Assembly: GCA_045601285.1 (NCBI GenBank)
Contig: JAZRZJ010000007.1
Location: forward strand, 1-57,503
Direction of reading: 5' to 3'
Length of the DNA: 57,503 nt
Source of the DNA: F23-B02 sp045601285
GTDB taxonomy: Bacteria > Bacillota > Clostridia > Oscillospirales > Oscillospiraceae
Each line of letters opens with the position of its first letter. Positions within the stretch are counted from its first letter, which is position 1. Positions 41,208 to 49,856 of this stretch are shown here, in pieces. The notes under the pieces were generated by a model. It did not search any database. It worked only from the letters and a program-made list of their open reading frames with translations, and was not told the origin of the DNA. The translations under genes were made by a program, and so were the position numbers.

Positions 41208-41843
41208 ATGAAAAACGGACATGAATGCTATATAATCGGCGCGGGCGATTTCCACGGCTTCAGGCAGGAGCCAGATGACAGCGACTATATAATCGCCGCT
41301 GACGCAGGCTATCTTGTGTGCTGCGATAATAACATTATCCCCGACCTTGTGCTCGGCGATTTTGATTCTCTGGGCGAGGTGCCGAAGCACCCGAATGTCA
41401 TCGAGCTTCCCGTTGAAAAGGACGACACGGACACCATGTTTGCCATCAAGCTGGGGCTTGAGCGAGGCTATCATGATTTCTTCATCTACGGCGGACTGGG
41501 CGGAAAACGCGCCGACCATACCATTGCCAATCTGCAGTCCCTGCTGTATATCGCAAACCGCGGAGGACGCGGTTGGATTTTCGGAAGTCATCATGTGTGG
41601 ACGCTGATTAAAAATACCTCTATCCGACTTGAAGGCGAGGGCAACGTGGCGGTGTTCTGCCCCGACGGAAAAGCCTCTGGCGTTTCTCTGAAGGGTCTTA
41701 AATACGAGCTTGACAATGCCGAAATTTCCTCTGATTATCCCATGGGCGTCAGCAATTGCATGGACTGCAGCGAGGCTGAGATTTCCGTATCTGACGGCGC
41801 CCTTCTCATAATGTACGATTTGACTGTTGGTGAAAAAGATTGA
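41208..41843 (+). CDS. Thiamine pyrophosphokinase
   Basis: Transfers pyrophosphate from ATP to thiamine, giving thiamine pyrophosphate. The 211-residue protein shows GDFDSLG near residue 52, the metal-binding KDDTDTMFAIK near 72 and GGKRADHTIANLQ near 100, all diagnostic. ATG 41208 is preferred over ATG 41166 or 41181 because GGAGG (41198-41202) lies 5 bases ahead and the length then matches the family. It overlaps mnmG by 4 bases, so vitamin metabolism and tRNA modification are co-expressed here. Confidence 0.92.
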   Translation: MKNGHECYIIGAGDFHGFRQEPDDSDYIIAADAGYLVCCDNNIIPDLVLGDFDSLGEVPKHPNVIELPVEKDDTDTMFAIKLGLERGYHDFFIYGGLGGKRADHTIANLQSLLYIANRGGRGWIFGSHHVWTLIKNTSIRLEGEGNVAVFCPDGKASGVSLKGLKYELDNAEISSDYPMGVSNCMDCSEAEISVSDGALLIMYDLTVGEKD

Positions 41844-43711
41844 TTAAATATAACGCTGGAAAATGTGATATAGCGGTAATCGGTGCCGGTCACGCAGGCT
41901 GTGAGGCGGCGCTGGCGGCTGCACGTTTAGGAATGGACACAATCTGTTTCACCGTGAATCTTGACAGCGTGGGCAATATGCCCTGCAATCCCGCCATCGG
42001 CGGAACGGGCAAGGGACATCTTGTGCGCGAGCTTGACGCACTGGGCGGCGAAATGGGAAGGGCAGCGGACAAGGCCTGCATTCAGTACCGTATGCTCAAC
42101 AGAGGCAAGGGTCCTGCCGTTCATTCCCTTCGCGCCCAGGCAGACCGCCGCAGATATCAGGAGATCATGAAGCAGACCCTTGAGCAGCAGGAAAATCTCC
42201 GCACAAAGCAGGCGGAGGTTGTGGAAATCGGTGTTGAAAAGGGGAAGGTCTGCTCCGTAACCACACATACGGGCGCTGTTTTTGAGTGCAGGGCGGTCAT
42301 CATAGCCAGCGGCACATATCTTGACGGACGCACGATAGTGGGCGAGGTCATACGCTCCTCGGGTCCCGACGGGCTTGCCGCCGCAACGGAGCTTACAAAG
42401 TGCCTTGTTGATATGGGACTTTCGATCCGCCGCTTTAAGACGGGAACACCTCCGAGGGTGAACGCAAGAACTGTGGATTTCAGCAAAATGGAGCTTCAGC
42501 CCGGTGATGAGGACCCCGAGGGCTTCTCCTTCGATACTGTCACGCCGCCTGAAAACAGGGCTGTGTGCTATCTGACCTATACCAATGCGGAAACCCATAG
42601 GATAATTCTCGATAACCTTGACCGCAGCCCCATTTATTCGGGCGTAATCGAGGGCATCGGTCCCCGCTACTGCCCCAGCATTGAAACCAAGATTATGACC
42701 TTCAGGGACAAGCCCCGCCATCAGCTTTTCATCGAGCCCATGGGACTGGGCACCGAAGAGCTTTACATTCAGGGACTTTCCTCGTCACTTCCCGAAGAGG
42801 TACAGCTCAAGCTGCTGCATACTATCGCGGGACTTGAAAATGCGGAGATGACACGTGCCGCCTATGCCATCGAATACGATTGCGTTGACCCCACGGAGCT
42901 TTACGCGACCCTCGAAACCAAGAAAATTTCGGGACTGTACGGCGCGGGACAGTTCAACGGCTCCTCCGGCTATGAGGAGGCCGCCGTGCAGGGCTTCGTT
43001 GCAGGTGTAAACGCGGCGCTGAAGATAAAAGGGGAGAAGCCCCTTGTTCTGAAACGCTCCGACGGCTATATCGGAACGCTCATTGACGACCTTGTGACCA
43101 AAGGAACAAACGAGCCCTACCGTATGATGACCTCGCGGAGCGAATACCGCCTCCTGCACCGTCAGGACAACGCCGACGAGCGCCTTTCCGAAATCGGAGT
43201 GCGCATCGGTCTTGTATCGGAGGAACGTTACCGCAAGGTGCTTGAAAAATACGCCGATGTGGAAAAAGAGCTTAAGCGTCTTGAAGGCACCCACCTTGCG
43301 CCCACGGAGGAGCTGAACGGTTTTCTTGCCTCAAAGGAAACCGCAGAGGTCACAACGGGTGTGTCCCTTGCGGATCTGATCCGCCGTCCTCAGCTGAGCT
43401 ATGAGGACCTTGCGCCCTTTGACGCAGCGCGCCCCTCGCTTCCGAAGCCCGTGTGGTATCAGGCGGAAATCCGCCTTAAGTACGAGGGGTATATAAAGCG
43501 TCAGCTCAAGCAGATTGAGGAATTTGCCCGCATGGAAAAGCGCCTGCTTCCCGAGGATATCGACTATGACGAGGTAAGGGGTCTGCGCCTTGAGGCAAGG
43601 GAAAAGCTGAAGAAAATCCGCCCTGCATCCTTCGGTCAGGCAAGCAGGATTTCGGGCGTTTCACCTGCGGATATTTCCGTCCTCATGGTGTATATGGAGG
43701 GCAGAAAATGA
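41840..43711 (+). CDS. mnmG: tRNA uridine-5-carboxymethylaminomethyl modification enzyme MnmG
   Basis: FAD-dependent partner of MnmE; adds the carboxymethylaminomethyl group at C5 of wobble uridine 34. The 623-residue protein has the dinucleotide-binding GAGHAGCEAA near residue 15, the family motif PCNPAIGGTGKGHLVRELDALGGEM near 49-73, and KTGTPPRVN near 200. It begins with TTG 41840 in a TTGA overlap with the thiamine pyrophosphokinase stop. mnmE, its partner and usual neighbour, is not in the window. Confidence 0.96.
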   Translation: MIKYNAGKCDIAVIGAGHAGCEAALAAARLGMDTICFTVNLDSVGNMPCNPAIGGTGKGHLVRELDALGGEMGRAADKACIQYRMLNRGKGPAVHSLRAQADRRRYQEIMKQTLEQQENLRTKQAEVVEIGVEKGKVCSVTTHTGAVFECRAVIIASGTYLDGRTIVGEVIRSSGPDGLAAATELTKCLVDMGLSIRRFKTGTPPRVNARTVDFSKMELQPGDEDPEGFSFDTVTPPENRAVCYLTYTNAETHRIILDNLDRSPIYSGVIEGIGPRYCPSIETKIMTFRDKPRHQLFIEPMGLGTEELYIQGLSSSLPEEVQLKLLHTIAGLENAEMTRAAYAIEYDCVDPTELYATLETKKISGLYGAGQFNGSSGYEEAAVQGFVAGVNAALKIKGEKPLVLKRSDGYIGTLIDDLVTKGTNEPYRMMTSRSEYRLLHRQDNADERLSEIGVRIGLVSEERYRKVLEKYADVEKELKRLEGTHLAPTEELNGFLASKETAEVTTGVSLADLIRRPQLSYEDLAPFDAARPSLPKPVWYQAEIRLKYEGYIKRQLKQIEEFARMEKRLLPEDIDYDEVRGLRLEAREKLKKIRPASFGQASRISGVSPADISVLMVYMEGRK

Positions 43712-44703
43712 GTAAGATCGTGCTCGGCTTCTCCGGCGGAGTTGATTCCGCCGTATGCGCAGCCCTGCTCAGAAGAAAGGGCTGTGAGGTAATCGGACTT
43801 TACCTCGACAACGCCGATGAAAAGGCGAAAAACGATGCGGTGAAGACCGCGGAGTTTCTGAATATTCCCCTGGAAATATGTGATGTCCGCGCCATGCTGG
43901 AGGACTGCGTGTGCAAACCCTTCACCGATGCGTATCTGCGGGGCGAAACACCGAATCCCTGCATAATCTGCAATCCGTCGCTTAAGTTCAAAATGCTCCT
44001 TGACTACGCCGATAAGCTCGGCGCGGAGCATATTGCCACGGGCCACTATGCCAAAGCCGAAAACGGCGTTCTGTATAAGGGAAAACCCGCAAATGACCAG
44101 AGCTATATGCTCTGCCGATTAAAGCGCGAGCAGCTTGAAAGACTTGTTTTGCCCCTGGGCGAATATGAAAAGACCGAAGTTCGCGCCATGGCGGAGGAGA
44201 TGAAGCTTCCTGTTGCCAAAAAGCCCGACAGCATGGAGATATGCTTCATTCCCGATAAGGACTATATCGGCTGGCTGGGAAAACGCGCAGAGCTTCACGG
44301 TCAGGGCAATTTCGTGTTTCACGGCGAGGTCATCGGCACCCACGAGGGTATTCACCGCTACACTGTCGGTCAGCGCAGAGCGGGACTTTACAATGACCGA
44401 AAGCTGTATATTTCCCGAATTGACGCGGAAAAGAACGAAATTGAGCTTGCTCTCTGGGAGGAGCTTTTCAAAACCGAGGTGCTTGCCCGGGATTTCAACT
44501 GGCTCTGCGATGTACCCGAAGAAGCAATCCGAGCTTCTGTGCGTGTGCGCCATACAAAGTGGGAAAACCCCGACTGTACCGCACACATTGAGGATAAGCT
44601 TGTGAAAATCCTCTGCGATGAGCCCGTGCGTGCTCCCGCAAGAGGTCAGTCCGCCGTGCTTTATGACGGCGAAAGAGTGCTGGGCGGCGGCTTTATAGTG
44701 TAA
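43708..44703 (+). CDS. mnmA: tRNA-specific 2-thiouridylase MnmA
   Basis: Replaces oxygen by sulfur at C2 of wobble uridine 34. The PP-loop GFSGGVDSAV is at residues 7-16, the first active Cys lies in NPCIICNPSLKF (about 83-94), and the second in DSMEICFIPD (about 175-184). The central domain motif YTVGQRRAGL is intact. At 331 residues it is 30-40 shorter than typical, with trimmed loops but no lost motif. The 4-base overlap with mnmG ties together two enzymes that modify the same nucleotide. Its sulfur comes from cysteine through a desulfurase not encoded here. Confidence 0.93.
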   Translation: MSKIVLGFSGGVDSAVCAALLRRKGCEVIGLYLDNADEKAKNDAVKTAEFLNIPLEICDVRAMLEDCVCKPFTDAYLRGETPNPCIICNPSLKFKMLLDYADKLGAEHIATGHYAKAENGVLYKGKPANDQSYMLCRLKREQLERLVLPLGEYEKTEVRAMAEEMKLPVAKKPDSMEICFIPDKDYIGWLGKRAELHGQGNFVFHGEVIGTHEGIHRYTVGQRRAGLYNDRKLYISRIDAEKNEIELALWEELFKTEVLARDFNWLCDVPEEAIRASVRVRHTKWENPDCTAHIEDKLVKILCDEPVRAPARGQSAVLYDGERVLGGGFIV

Positions 44704-44729
44704 AAAAGCATGGACTACCATGCTTTTTT
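44702..44729 (+). terminator. Terminator after mnmA
   Basis: AAAAAAGCATGG (44702-44713) pairs perfectly with CCATGCTTTTTT (44718-44729) over ACTA; the 3' arm provides the T run. Confidence 0.92.
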
Positions 44730-44751
44730 CATTGCCGAAAATATTCATATA

Positions 44752-44834
44752 AATTTTATAGGAATTACTTGACACCCGACTTTAAATGGTGTATTATACA
44801 CACAGGGTAAATCCCTAATAATTTTGTAGGAATT
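44752..44834 (+). promoter_or_regulatory. Direct repeats flanking the cys promoter (possible operator pair)
   Basis: AATTTTATAGGAATT (44752-44766) and AATTTTGTAGGAATT (44820-44834) match at 14 of 15 positions. One lies just upstream of the -35 element and the other downstream of the transcription start. The TAGGAATT end recalls sites of Rrf2-family cysteine regulators such as CymR, but the match is loose. Confidence 0.5.
44769..44797 (+). promoter_or_regulatory. Promoter of the cysteine operon
   Basis: TTGACA (44769-44774), 17 bases, TATTAT (44792-44797). Transcription should start near 44804, leaving a leader of about 175 bases before cysK. Confidence 0.85.
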
Positions 44835-44847
44835 GAGGAGCGGTAAT

Positions 44848-44904
44848 ATGTATATCTGCTGTTGTTGTTGTGAATACCGATGTTGTCGCCCGATTTCTGC
44901 GTAA
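44848..44904 (+). CDS. Polycysteine leader peptide of cysK-cysE
   Basis: An 18-codon open frame, MYICCCCCEYRCCRPISA, with GAGGAG (44835-44840) 7 bases ahead of the ATG and a TAA stop. Seven of 18 codons are cysteine: five in a row (44857-44871), then two more (44881-44886). It lies between the cys promoter and an intrinsic terminator placed before cysK, the layout of ribosome-mediated attenuators such as trp and his leaders. Charged Cys-tRNA would set ribosome progress through the Cys codons and so decide whether the terminator forms. The peptide itself probably has no other job. Confidence 0.82.
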   Translation: MYICCCCCEYRCCRPISA

Positions 44905-44923
44905 ATGTATGTATGAAATTGTG

Positions 44924-44957
44924 ACGGCAGCATTTTCGTGCTGCCGTTTTTATTTTT
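44924..44957 (+). terminator. Attenuator terminator before cysK
   Basis: ACGGCAGCA (44924-44932) and TGCTGCCGT (44939-44947) form a 9-bp stem over TTTTCG, followed by TTTTTATTTTT. Its left arm can pair instead with the second Cys codon region TGTTGTCG (44881-44888, 8 pairs with two G-U) or with TGCTGTTGT (44857-44865, 9 pairs with two G-U). Confidence 0.82.
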
Positions 44958-44978
44958 ATTTATTTAAGGAGAATTACT

Positions 44979-45911
44979 ATGGCAAGAATTTATAAATCCG
45001 TTGACGAGCTTATCGGAAAAACTCCGCTCATGGAGGTTAAAAATATTGAAAGAAGCCACAAGGTACTTTCCCGCGTGCTTGTAAAGCTTGAGATGTTCAA
45101 CCCCGCAGGCTCCGCAAAGGACAGAGTTGCAAGGGCAATGCTGGACGATGCCGAGGCAAAGGGACTCATTGAGGAAGGCTCCGTAATCATCGAGCCCACC
45201 AGCGGAAACACGGGCATCGGTCTTGCGGCAGTTGGAGCTGCTCGCGGCTACCGCATAATCATTGTCATGCCCGATTCCATGTCTGTTGAGCGTCAGAAGC
45301 TCATGCGCGCCTACGGTGCCGAGCTTGTGCTCACCGACGGCGCACTGGGTATGACCGGCGCCATTGAAAAGGCGGAGCAGCTAAATAAGGAAATTGAGGG
45401 AAGCATCATTGCCGGTCAGTTTTCAAATCCCGCAAACCCCGCTGCCCACCGCGTCACCACGGGTCCTGAAATCTGGGCGGATACAAAGGGCAAGGTGGAT
45501 ATTTTTGTGGCAGGCGCAGGAACGGGCGGAACTCTTTCGGGAACTGCCGAGTATCTGAAAAGCCGCAGACCCGACGTTAAAATCGTCGCCGTTGAGCCTG
45601 CGGGCTCACCGCTTCTCAGCGAGGGAAGAACGGGCAGCCATGACCTTCAGGGCATCGGAGCAAACTTCGTTCCCGAAAATCTGAAGCGAGAGCTTATTGA
45701 CGAGATAATCACCGTCACCGATGAGGAGGCATACGCTATGGGACGTGAGCTTGCACGCACAGAGGGACTTCTCTGCGGCATAAGCTCGGGCGCGGCGCTT
45801 CATGCGGCAATGGTGCTGGCAAAGCGCCGTGAGAATGTGGGCAAAACAATTGTCGCTCTGCTTGCCGATACGGGTGAGCGATATCTTTCCGGCAGAATGT
45901 TTGAGGAGTAA
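44979..45911 (+). CDS. cysK: Cysteine synthase (O-acetylserine sulfhydrylase)
   Basis: PLP enzyme that makes cysteine from O-acetylserine and sulfide. The 310-residue sequence has the Schiff-base Lys47 in NPAGSAKDRVA, the substrate loop PTSGNTGIGL near residue 73, the phosphate cradle GAGTGGTLSG near 179 and SSGAA near 268. AAGGAG (about 44966-44971) precedes the ATG. It follows the polycysteine leader and attenuator, and its stop overlaps the cysE start (TAATG). Confidence 0.95.
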   Translation: MARIYKSVDELIGKTPLMEVKNIERSHKVLSRVLVKLEMFNPAGSAKDRVARAMLDDAEAKGLIEEGSVIIEPTSGNTGIGLAAVGAARGYRIIIVMPDSMSVERQKLMRAYGAELVLTDGALGMTGAIEKAEQLNKEIEGSIIAGQFSNPANPAAHRVTTGPEIWADTKGKVDIFVAGAGTGGTLSGTAEYLKSRRPDVKIVAVEPAGSPLLSEGRTGSHDLQGIGANFVPENLKRELIDEIITVTDEEAYAMGRELARTEGLLCGISSGAALHAAMVLAKRRENVGKTIVALLADTGERYLSGRMFEE

Positions 45912-46549
45912 TGGCTGTGTTTAAAGATTTAAGCGAAACCGTAAGAGCATATATGGCCCGCGACCCTGCGGCAAAGAGGGCGATTGAGGTTCTGCTGCTG
46001 TATCCGGGCGTCAAGGCAACCCAGAGCCACAAGAGAGCGCACTGGTGCTATGAGCATAATTTAATGCTTCTTGCGCGAACCATATCGCAGATAAGCCGTC
46101 ACCGCACGGGAATTGAGATCCACCCCGGTGCAAAAATCGGCAAGCGCCTTGTCATTGATCACGGCATGGGCATAGTAATCGGTGAAACTGCGGAAATCGG
46201 CGATGACTGCCTTATTTATCACGGCGTAACCCTGGGCGGTACGGGCAAGGACAGCGGCAAGCGTCACCCCACAATCGGAAACAATGTACTGATAGGCACC
46301 GGCGCAAAGGTGCTCGGCCCCTTCACCGTGGGCGACAACAGCCGAATTGCCGCAAATTCCGTTGTGCTGAGCGAAATTCCTGCCGACAGCACCGCCGTCG
46401 GCGTTCCCGCAAGAGTTGTAAAGATTGCGGGGGAAAAGGTGGACTATGCAAGCGAGGTCGATCAGGTCAGCGTAGCCGACCCCGTAGCCGAGGAGCTTTC
46501 CTCCATCAACCGCATTCTTGCGGAAATCAACAAAAAGCTCGACGCTTAG
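45911..46549 (+). CDS. cysE: Serine O-acetyltransferase
   Basis: Acetylates serine with acetyl-CoA, supplying CysK and committing serine to cysteine. The 212-residue protein has an N-terminal helical part and a left-handed beta-helix of hexapeptide repeats (about 70-175, IEIHPGAKIGKRLVIDHGMGIVIGE, VTLGGTGKDSGKRHPTIGN). The C-terminal tail extends past the usual end (VDYASEVDQVSVADP) and lacks the terminal Ile that docks into CysK in some species; it ends NKKLDA. Coupled to cysK by a one-base overlap, so both are under the leader. Confidence 0.94.
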   Translation: MAVFKDLSETVRAYMARDPAAKRAIEVLLLYPGVKATQSHKRAHWCYEHNLMLLARTISQISRHRTGIEIHPGAKIGKRLVIDHGMGIVIGETAEIGDDCLIYHGVTLGGTGKDSGKRHPTIGNNVLIGTGAKVLGPFTVGDNSRIAANSVVLSEIPADSTAVGVPARVVKIAGEKVDYASEVDQVSVADPVAEELSSINRILAEINKKLDA

Positions 46550-46573
46550 GGCTTAGAAACGCAGTATAAATAA

Positions 46574-46649
46574 CTGTCATTCTGAGGAGCGCAGCGACGA
46601 AGAATCCCCCCGGATGAAAAGAGATTCTTCACTTCGTTCAGAATGACAG
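46574..46649. repeat. REP-like palindrome of the GTCATTCTGA family, copy 2
   Basis: CTGTCATTCTGA (46574-46585) and TCAGAATGACAG (46638-46649) are perfect 12-bp arms; the interior holds GAAGAATC and GATTCTTC as a second inverted pair. It has the same outer core as the copy at 27101-27160 and lies after cysE. Confidence 0.85.
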
Positions 46650-46665
46650 AGTATTAATTATACTC

Positions 46666-46692
46666 CGTAGGGCGGGGGCTTGCTCCCGCCGA
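46666..46692. repeat. GC-rich hairpin of a second short repeat type
   Basis: GGCGGG (46671-46676) pairs with CCCGCC (46685-46690) within GTAGGGCGGGGGCTTGCTCC, a form of intergenic repeat often seen beside the GTCATTCTGA type. It sits between that repeat and the terminator. Confidence 0.5.
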
Positions 46693-46729
46693 TATAAAAA
46701 AGGCACCCTCTCGGGTGCCTTTTTTATAT
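46692..46729. terminator. Bidirectional terminator between cysE and the ABC transporter
   Basis: ATATAAAAAAGGCACCC (46692-46708) is exactly complementary to 46713-46729 over TCTC, with A and T runs on both sides. It serves cysE from the left and the convergent transporter gene from the right. Confidence 0.95.
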
Positions 46730-46732
46730 TTA

Positions 46733-49678
46733 TTATTCGGTGCGGAGTGCTTCCACGGGGTCCTTGTTTGCGGCAACGCGAGAGGGGATAAGACCTGCAA
46801 CCATGGTAAGAAGCACGCTGATGACTACCAGCACGATTGCCGCAATGGGCGGCAGAACGGCATTGATGGAGTAAATGTCCGTGAGGCGATGGACGATCGC
46901 ATTTATGGGAACACAGAGGAGAATTGTTATCAGTATGCCGATAAGTCCCGCTCCGAAGCCCACAATAACCGTTTCCGCGTTGAACACACGGGAGATGTCC
47001 TTCTTGGAAGCGCCGATCGCACGGAGAATGCCGATTTCCTTTGTCCTCTCCAGAACACTGATGTAGGTGATAATACCTATCATAATGCTGGAAACGATGA
47101 GGGAAATGGCGACAAATGCGATGAGGACATAGGATATGACGTTGATTATGGTGGTAACGGAGCTCATGATAAGCGCAACATAGTCGGTGTAGCTTATCTG
47201 GTCGTCAAGGTCAACGCCCTCGTTGTAGCCGCTTATGATTTCGGCAACGATGTCCTTGTCTGCGAAGGTGGAAACGTAAATGTTTATGCCGGCGGGGGAG
47301 TCAAGGTCAAAGTAACCGAGGTCGCGGATATTGCCGTCATAGCTGGACTTGGAGAAGGTTTCGGGCATGAGGTTGTCGTACACAAGACGGTATCCCTCTG
47401 TGGTGAGGTACATCTGGTCAAAGGCAGCTACAAGCGCGTCCGTGGGCATATCAGCCATTGCCGCTCTCATGCTGACGGCATACTGCTCGGCAATTGTGGC
47501 GGAAATCATCTGGCGCATATAGGCAAAGAGCGTTTCATCGTCCATTGCGTCGAGCATGGTCTTGTATTCGGGATAGTTTTCGATAACCTGCTGCTCAATG
47601 TCAGCCCTTGTTACGCCCACAAGCTGCTCGTCGATAATGGAATCAATGTATGACTGGGGAGCCATGCAGCTGTATTCAACGTAAATCTCCGCCTTCTTTT
47701 CGTCGTCTATAAGCGCAAAGTAATCTTCAACGATTTCCTTAACCTCGGCATCGGAGAGAACCGCATTCACGTCCTTGAAGGGCAGACCGGTGAAAACATC
47801 AATTTCAGGATTGGCAAGCTGGTCCTTGACGATCTGGCGCTCTGCGGTTTCTGCGGCAACGTAGCGGGTGAGGGCATTGGTATAGCCGATTGCGCCGCTC
47901 ATCATGGAATCGCCTACGGGACGGATTACACCGACGATTTTAAGGGGAGTTCCGTTTTTGTAAAGTGTCTTAAGACCGAGGTCGTCGGCGCTGATGTCCT
48001 TGTATTCCTTTGTAACGGGGTCAAGCTGCCAGCAGTCAGCGGGAAGAATAAGACGGAAGGTCTTGCTGCAGATGTCGGAATAGCTCCAGCTTTCAAGAAC
48101 GCTGGTTTCGGGCTCCTCGCCCATCATATAGCTTGCCATTGCGGAGAGCATATCGTTTGCGGACTTCAGACCGAGTGCGTAAAGCACAAGGTCGGAAACC
48201 TCGTTGTTCTGGTCTACAATAAGCACGACCTCGTCGTAGTTCTGAGGCCATTCGCCGTAGAGCAGGTCATACTGCTTGGGAATGAGGTCGTTTATAAGCT
48301 CGCCGTCGTCACCGGGCAGCATCTCCTGCCAGACAACAAGCTGGCTTGTGCCTGCGGAGGAGAGGCTCGTCATATCGTTTATGCTGGAGTTTACGGAGCT
48401 TTCTGCCTCTTCGCCTATAACGCCTGCGCGCATGGAGCTCAGAAGCGTCATAATGTCGGACTTGACGATTTTGCCGTCGTCGTCCTCGGTATAGAGGTTA
48501 AGCGCAATGTTGTAGCTGTACTGAATGGAGGTAACGTGGTCCTTCAGGTCGGTTGTGCCTTTGCCAGCCATCTCTTTTTCAAGGAATTTCTTGAATGCGT
48601 TAAGGTTGTTTGTTTCAACCTCCGCGTTACTCATGGCGCTCATCATGTCGTAGAAAATGGTGTTCGAGTAAACCGCGTCATTGTCGTGGGCGTTTTCCTC
48701 GTTGTCGGCGTTGAGCCCCATGAGAGTGGTCATCAGCGCTGACATATCCACGCTTTCGGCCTGAATTGAAATGGGGTAGGAGGAGAGAGTGTCCTCCTGA
48801 ATGTCGTCAATGTAGTTGTTGACACCTGTGGATATGGACAGAATAAGCGCAATTCCGATAATGCCGATGCTTCCCGCAAAGGCGGTAAGCAGGGTGCGCC
48901 CCTTTTTAGTCATGAGGTTATTCAGCGACAGAGTGAGTGCGGTGAAATAGCTCATGGCGGTTTTCTTGAGCTTTAGCCCGGTGGTTGCCGATTCTGCGGT
49001 TTCATAGGGCTGGGAGTCTGCGGTAATGAGACCGTCTTTAAGACGGATAATGCGAGAGGCATACTCCTCCGCAAGCTCGGGGTTGTGTGTAACCATGATA
49101 ATGAGCTTATCCTTGGAAATCTCCTTGAGAATGTTCATTATCTGCACACTGGTTTCGGAGTCAAGAGCACCCGTGGGCTCGTCGGCAAGCAGAATATCGG
49201 GATCGTTTACAAGAGCACGGGCAATGGCAACTCGCTGCATCTGACCGCCCGACATCTGATTGGGCTTCTTGCTGAGCTGGTCGCCGAGACCCACCTGCTC
49301 GAGAGCTCTGGCTGCGCGCTCCCTGCGTTCCGTTTTGCTGACGCCCGAAAGGGTAAGCGCAAGCTCAACGTTTGCAAGAACGGTCTGGTGGGGAATGAGG
49401 TTGTATGACTGAAAAACAAAGCCGACGGAGTGATTGCGATAGCTGTCCCAGTCACGATCCTCAAAGTCCTTGGTGGACTTGCCGTTTATTATAAGGTCGC
49501 CTTCGGTGTATTGGTCAAGACCGCCGATGATGTTAAGCAGCGTGGTCTTGCCGCAGCCGGAGTGACCGAGGATTGCCACAAATTCACTTTCGCGGAATTC
49601 AAGGTCAATGCCCTTCAGCGCGTGGACGGTATCGTCGCCCATGGTGTAATCTTTGGTTATGCCTTTGAGTTTCAGCAT
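46733..49678 (-). CDS. Fused ABC ATPase-permease of the MacB/LolCDE (FtsX-domain) family
   Basis: A 981-residue fusion. The ATPase (1-230) has Walker A GHSGCGKTT, signature MSGGQMQR and Walker B ILLADEPTGALDS. A first membrane helix follows near 285 (LLTAFAGSIGIIGIALILSIS), then a large extracytoplasmic domain of about 530 residues, then three helices near the C-terminus with the FtsX pattern (ISYVLIAFVAISLIVSSIMIGIITYISVLERTKEIGILRAIGAS). Such mechanotransmission exporters handle peptides, antibiotics or lipoproteins. Start ATG 49678 follows GGAAGGA; the frame extends 28 codons upstream without a ribosome site. Single-gene unit. Confidence 0.9.
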   Translation of the reverse strand: MLKLKGITKDYTMGDDTVHALKGIDLEFRESEFVAILGHSGCGKTTLLNIIGGLDQYTEGDLIINGKSTKDFEDRDWDSYRNHSVGFVFQSYNLIPHQTVLANVELALTLSGVSKTERRERAARALEQVGLGDQLSKKPNQMSGGQMQRVAIARALVNDPDILLADEPTGALDSETSVQIMNILKEISKDKLIIMVTHNPELAEEYASRIIRLKDGLITADSQPYETAESATTGLKLKKTAMSYFTALTLSLNNLMTKKGRTLLTAFAGSIGIIGIALILSISTGVNNYIDDIQEDTLSSYPISIQAESVDMSALMTTLMGLNADNEENAHDNDAVYSNTIFYDMMSAMSNAEVETNNLNAFKKFLEKEMAGKGTTDLKDHVTSIQYSYNIALNLYTEDDDGKIVKSDIMTLLSSMRAGVIGEEAESSVNSSINDMTSLSSAGTSQLVVWQEMLPGDDGELINDLIPKQYDLLYGEWPQNYDEVVLIVDQNNEVSDLVLYALGLKSANDMLSAMASYMMGEEPETSVLESWSYSDICSKTFRLILPADCWQLDPVTKEYKDISADDLGLKTLYKNGTPLKIVGVIRPVGDSMMSGAIGYTNALTRYVAAETAERQIVKDQLANPEIDVFTGLPFKDVNAVLSDAEVKEIVEDYFALIDDEKKAEIYVEYSCMAPQSYIDSIIDEQLVGVTRADIEQQVIENYPEYKTMLDAMDDETLFAYMRQMISATIAEQYAVSMRAAMADMPTDALVAAFDQMYLTTEGYRLVYDNLMPETFSKSSYDGNIRDLGYFDLDSPAGINIYVSTFADKDIVAEIISGYNEGVDLDDQISYTDYVALIMSSVTTIINVISYVLIAFVAISLIVSSIMIGIITYISVLERTKEIGILRAIGASKKDISRVFNAETVIVGFGAGLIGILITILLCVPINAIVHRLTDIYSINAVLPPIAAIVLVVISVLLTMVAGLIPSRVAANKDPVEALRTE

Positions 49679-49814
49679 CTGAAAAATCCTTCCGAGTAAA
49701 TTATATAAACAGTATAATAAAACATTATCCGCTGTTTTGGGTTTAAAGTCAATAGCTGTCACAGAAAGTTTAATATTAAATTGTAATTCGACATAAGGTG
49801 CAAGGCGGTTCCGG

Positions 49815-49843
49815 TTGACAATTACAATGGCGTAGGTTAAAAT
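49815..49843 (+). promoter_or_regulatory. Promoter of the tRNA-Arg gene
   Basis: TTGACA (49815-49820), a 17-base spacer and TAAAAT (49838-49843), 13 bases before the mature tRNA 5' end. Confidence 0.85.
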
Positions 49844-49856
49844 ACAAAAGCAATAT

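Noticed and set aside
44804..44978. SAM riboswitch or T-box in the cysK leader
   Set aside because: The leader is too short and lacks the T-box sequence and the multi-helix core; the Cys-rich frame plus terminator explain it better.
46715..47653. 312-codon plus-strand frame opposite the MacB-like transporter
   Set aside because: Its His/Asn/Gly-rich product is an antisense shadow of the extracytoplasmic domain; no promoter or ribosome site.
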